The notes beneath the pieces were generated by a model, which ran no database searches, was not told the origin of the DNA, and saw only the letters and a list, made by a program, of their open reading frames with translations. This document shows positions 17,601-19,445 of a stretch of DNA of 19,445 nucleotides, piece after piece. The stretch is taken from positions 1-19,445 of the forward strand of contig WHUZ01000245.1 of assembly GCA_015179045.1 (NCBI GenBank), given 5' to 3'. The position numbers were made by a program, and so were the translations under genes. Numbering within the stretch: position 1 is the stretch's first letter; each line of letters begins with the position of its first letter. Source of the DNA: Kalaharituber pfeilii (lineage: Eukaryota > Ascomycota > Pezizomycetes > Pezizales > Pezizaceae).

Positions 17601-18173
17601 TCAGCATCCTATCAAGGACATGAGGCCGTCGTCCGCTTGCTGTTGGACAAAGCGGAAGTCAATGTCAACATGCAAAACAATGATGGCATCTCACCGCTCT
17701 TTGTAGCAGCAAAGTACGGAAATGAGGCTGTAGTCCGCTTGCTACTGGAGCGAACGGATATCGATGTCAATATGCAGGACAAAAATAGTAAAACGCCACT
17801 TCTAGAAGCTGCCGGTGGTGGCCATGAGGCCATAGTCAGCTTGCTGCTAGAGCGAACGGATATCGATGTCAACTTGCAGAATCAATGGGGCTCAACACCA
17901 CTGCTCCGAGCAGCGCATCATGGTTATGAGGCTATAGTCCGCTTGCTGCTACAGCGAGATGATATCAATGTCAACATGCAGGATAACAGGGGTAGAACAT
18001 CACTTTTCAAAGCTGTGGCTCGCGGTCATGAGAATATAGTCCGCTTGCTGCTGGAGCAAACAGATATAGATCTAAACTTGGCCGATCGCGGTGGCAGATC
18101 ACCACTCTCCTTGGCTATCGACGGAAGCCATAACATTGTAGCTCAGTTGCTACTTGACCGAGGGGCGCAGTAA
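14616..18173 (+). pseudogene. NLR-like gene: HeLo-like/STAND N-domain, NACHT, 12 ankyrin repeats; two frameshifts
   Basis: Proposed exons: 14616-15018, 15068-15304, 15377-15587, 15646-16266, 16328-18173. Introns 2-4 have GTACAG/CACCAG, GTAAGT/GAAG and GTATGT/CCTAG ends with CTGAC, TTAAC and CTAAC branch sites and restore frame exactly. Intron 1 is either 15019-15067 or 15026-15080. The roughly 1,105-residue product starts MVDALTISTGIAGFLSLAL, typical of fungal STAND N-terminal (HeLo-like) domains. NACHT follows with P-loop GEPGTGKT, Walker B FILIDALDEL and an ARP sensor (CFTARPH). The winged-helix part ends RLVHYTLQEYF, and ankyrin repeats of 34 residues begin near 16976. Such proteins act as intracellular sensors in fungal self/non-self recognition and cell death. 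The frame breaks near 16541 and at 17207-17209, so the gene is either dead or affected by sequence errors; everything else is well preserved. Confidence 0.85.
17181..17792 (+). repeat. Higher-order ankyrin duplication, two 306-bp units
   Basis: Ankyrin repeats recur every 102 bp. Repeats 3-5 (17181-17486) resemble repeats 6-8 (17487-17792) in order: both sets run through a D-L-x-G boundary, then TPLF..GHEAVV with a final NDG, then PL.VAAKYGN with NVNMQDK. So a block of three repeats was duplicated, inside the reading frame. Confidence 0.65.
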
Positions 18174-18214
18174 AACTCCCACTGGCAATTGAGGATTACG
18201 TTAAAGTATTGCCT

Positions 18215-18460
18215 GTATATATTCAGCCGGCAAGACTGCAAGGCATGGGCTAGGAAATGCGGGGGGGCGGAAGGAATAAGACAGATTGACAAGGGGAGGA
18301 ACGTGCGGGAAATTTTAGAGTGGGCAGGAGGGGAGTAACTCTGGAGCGGGCGGCGTGAATTTCGTATGAATTTCGTTATGTAACTAAACATCGCCATAGC
18401 CCTTAGGGCGGCATGCGATTAATGAAATAAAAAAAAAAAAAAAAAAAGTATATATTCAGC
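18215..18460 (+). mobile_element. 5'-truncated LINE copy, type B, with 13-bp target duplication
   Basis: GTATATATTCAGC at 18215-18227 and 18448-18460 flanks a 220-bp insert (18228-18447). Its first 111 bases are the ORF2 C-terminus in frame (DCKAWARKCGGAEGI, then VREILEWAGGE and TAA at 18336-18338), related to the 12965-13100 copy (ELMEWAGG). A 3' UTR, the type B hairpin with loop TTA, and about 20 A follow. It starts only 42 bases after the NLR stop codon, so it probably lies in that gene's 3' UTR. Confidence 0.93.
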
Positions 18461-18544
18461 TCGTGCACCACATGTGTCAGTCCCACTACAATAAGTTACG
18501 TTATGAAACTTCTCACTGGTCTAGTACTCTATGGTTTTGGTATC
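18461..18544. other. Short host spacer between two LINE copies
   Basis: 84 bases of non-repeat sequence separate the poly(A)-side target duplication of one insertion from the T tract of the next. Confidence 0.5.
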
Positions 18545-18800
18545 TTTTTTTTTTTTTTTTTTTATATCATTACTCGCATGCCGCCCTATGGGCTATGGCG
18601 AGGTCTGGTTAGATACATGAAATGGATAAATACGCAAAGTACAGTAAATAGAAAAGCCGCTCTCGTCTCCCCCTAGTAAGGAAATATAGTGGAAAGAAAA
18701 GAAAACGAAGGGAAAAAGAAGTCTGGAAATTATGTCTCCTCCAGAAGAGCCACCAAGCGCTTCAATGGGTCATTGTCTCCGTCTTTGTCTGGTGTGATTA
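18545..18800 (-). mobile_element. LINE copy, type B, interrupted on its 5' side
   Basis: A T tract (18545-18563) is followed by the type B hairpin and a 3' UTR. Near 18730-18800 the minus strand reads the last ORF2 codons (TPDKDGDNDPLKRLVALLEE, then TAA at 18730-18732), which match the KADKDGEDGDKLWELMEWAGG region of the 12804-13100 copy in position. At 18801 a second T tract begins, so another LINE has inserted into it or abutted it; the rest of this copy may lie beyond the window. Confidence 0.8.
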
Positions 18801-18834
<34 letters not shown>

Positions 18835-19445
18835 ATAACCCCGCTTGTAGCACTTGGCCATGGCAGGGTCCCTGGGCAAGCCCTCATAGCCCGGAGACAG
18901 GCTAAACTAACTCTCTACGTACATGGCCCCCACGCGCCGTCGCCCCCGCTCTCCTAGCTTCTAGACCTTGACCCCAGCGAAGAAATTCTCCAAAACGTCA
19001 TACTCCTCCCCATTCTCCGCCTTCCTCTTCCAATTCTTTTCCATGTCGCCCCACCTCTCAAAGCCTTCTGGACGGTTCTTCTGGTTTCTGCATCGGAAAG
19101 CGAGGTGCTCCCCGGTTTGCACCTCCCCGCACCTGCACTTATCCGACTCAGCCGCCCCTATCCTCTTCAACCACACCGCACACCTCCCTCTCTCCAGGCG
19201 CAAGGCAGTGAAATTGGATACTGCTATCCTATTTCCACTCCATGACCTTTCCTCCTCCAAAGCCCTTTCACTTCTCTCTTCTCCTTCCTCCACGCCTTCA
19301 CCCTCTGGCGCACCCCACTTCCGGTGGCCACCTCCTTCCCCTGCATCACCGTCCCCTTCTTCGCCCACTCATCCGCCTTCTCATTGCCTGCGATTTCCGA
19401 TGTGAGCTTTTACCCACAACAGTTTTCGCATCCCCCCCCTTCTTC
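18801..19445 (-). mobile_element. LINE, type A, 3' part running off the window
   Basis: T tract 18801-18827, a type A end (CATGGCCAAGTGCTACAAGC on the minus strand), hairpin GGGCTTGCCC (18874-18883) and a 3' UTR lead into coding sequence from 18961 to the window edge. This is the only copy here long enough to show what protein the type A tail belongs to. Its other end and target duplication are out of sight. Confidence 0.88.
18961..19445 (-). pseudogene. LINE ORF2 C-terminus: RNase H end and Cys/His motif
   Basis: On the minus strand, 19422-19350 reads LLWVKAHIGNR, a one-base shift, then GNEKADEWAKKGT: the H..GN..AD..AK signature at the end of RNase H. After a Lys/Arg/Glu-rich linker with another frame change the sequence continues FTALRLERGRCAVWLKRIG and KCRCGEVQTGEHLAFRC, the C-x-C...H-x4-C motif that follows RNase H in fungal Tad-like LINEs. 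It ends ENFFAGVKV and a stop at 18961. At least two frameshifts mean this copy does not encode a working enzyme. Confidence 0.8.

Noticed and set aside
1..19445. CRISPR array, rRNA or tRNA genes, prokaryotic operons
   Set aside because: No evenly spaced short repeats with unique spacers, no recognisable tRNA or rRNA segments, and the spliced genes and LINEs point to a fungal nucleus.

Overview
The window looks like nuclear DNA of a filamentous ascomycete. It has few genes, introns of about 50-100 bp with GT..AG ends, TATA-type promoters, a NACHT-ankyrin (NLR-type) gene and many LINE fragments. A pezizomycete such as a truffle or morel would fit, but that is only a guess. There are no prokaryotic operons, CRISPR arrays, rRNA or tRNA genes that I can see.

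Layout. 1-4800 is mostly repeats: truncated LINE copies, a foldback element carrying an old LINE insertion, a TA-flanked MITE, and a small spliced minus-strand gene (2025-2467) not evident as a long ORF. 4800-6500 holds no convincing gene, only one possible exon and one micro-insertion. 6538-8725 is the best intact gene: a TATA box, a 614-residue membrane protein of unknown function, and one 3' intron. 8750-14460 is again repeat-rich: decayed LINE 3' ends, a 782-bp inverted-repeat element, hairpins, a 27-bp tandem repeat and several LINE insertions. 14616-18173 is an NLR-like gene (HeLo-like/STAND N-terminus, NACHT, 12 ankyrin repeats, four introns) with two frameshifts. 18215-19445 is a cluster of three LINE copies; the last runs off the window and shows RNase H and C-terminal Cys/His motifs.

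The unifying theme is LINE activity. I recognise two 3'-tail types. Type A carries a hairpin and the end motif CCATGGCGAACAGCTGCAAG. Type B carries a hairpin around GCCCATAGGGC and ends near GAGTAATGATATAAAA. Coding remnants join type A to an RNase H-bearing ORF2 and type B to a second ORF2 C-terminus. Nine insertions have recognisable target-site duplications of 9-14 bp (three of them imperfect or short), and six of the insertions are under 80 bp including the poly(A). The NLR-like gene and the membrane protein are the only long host coding regions. Nothing in the sequence shows that they act together.
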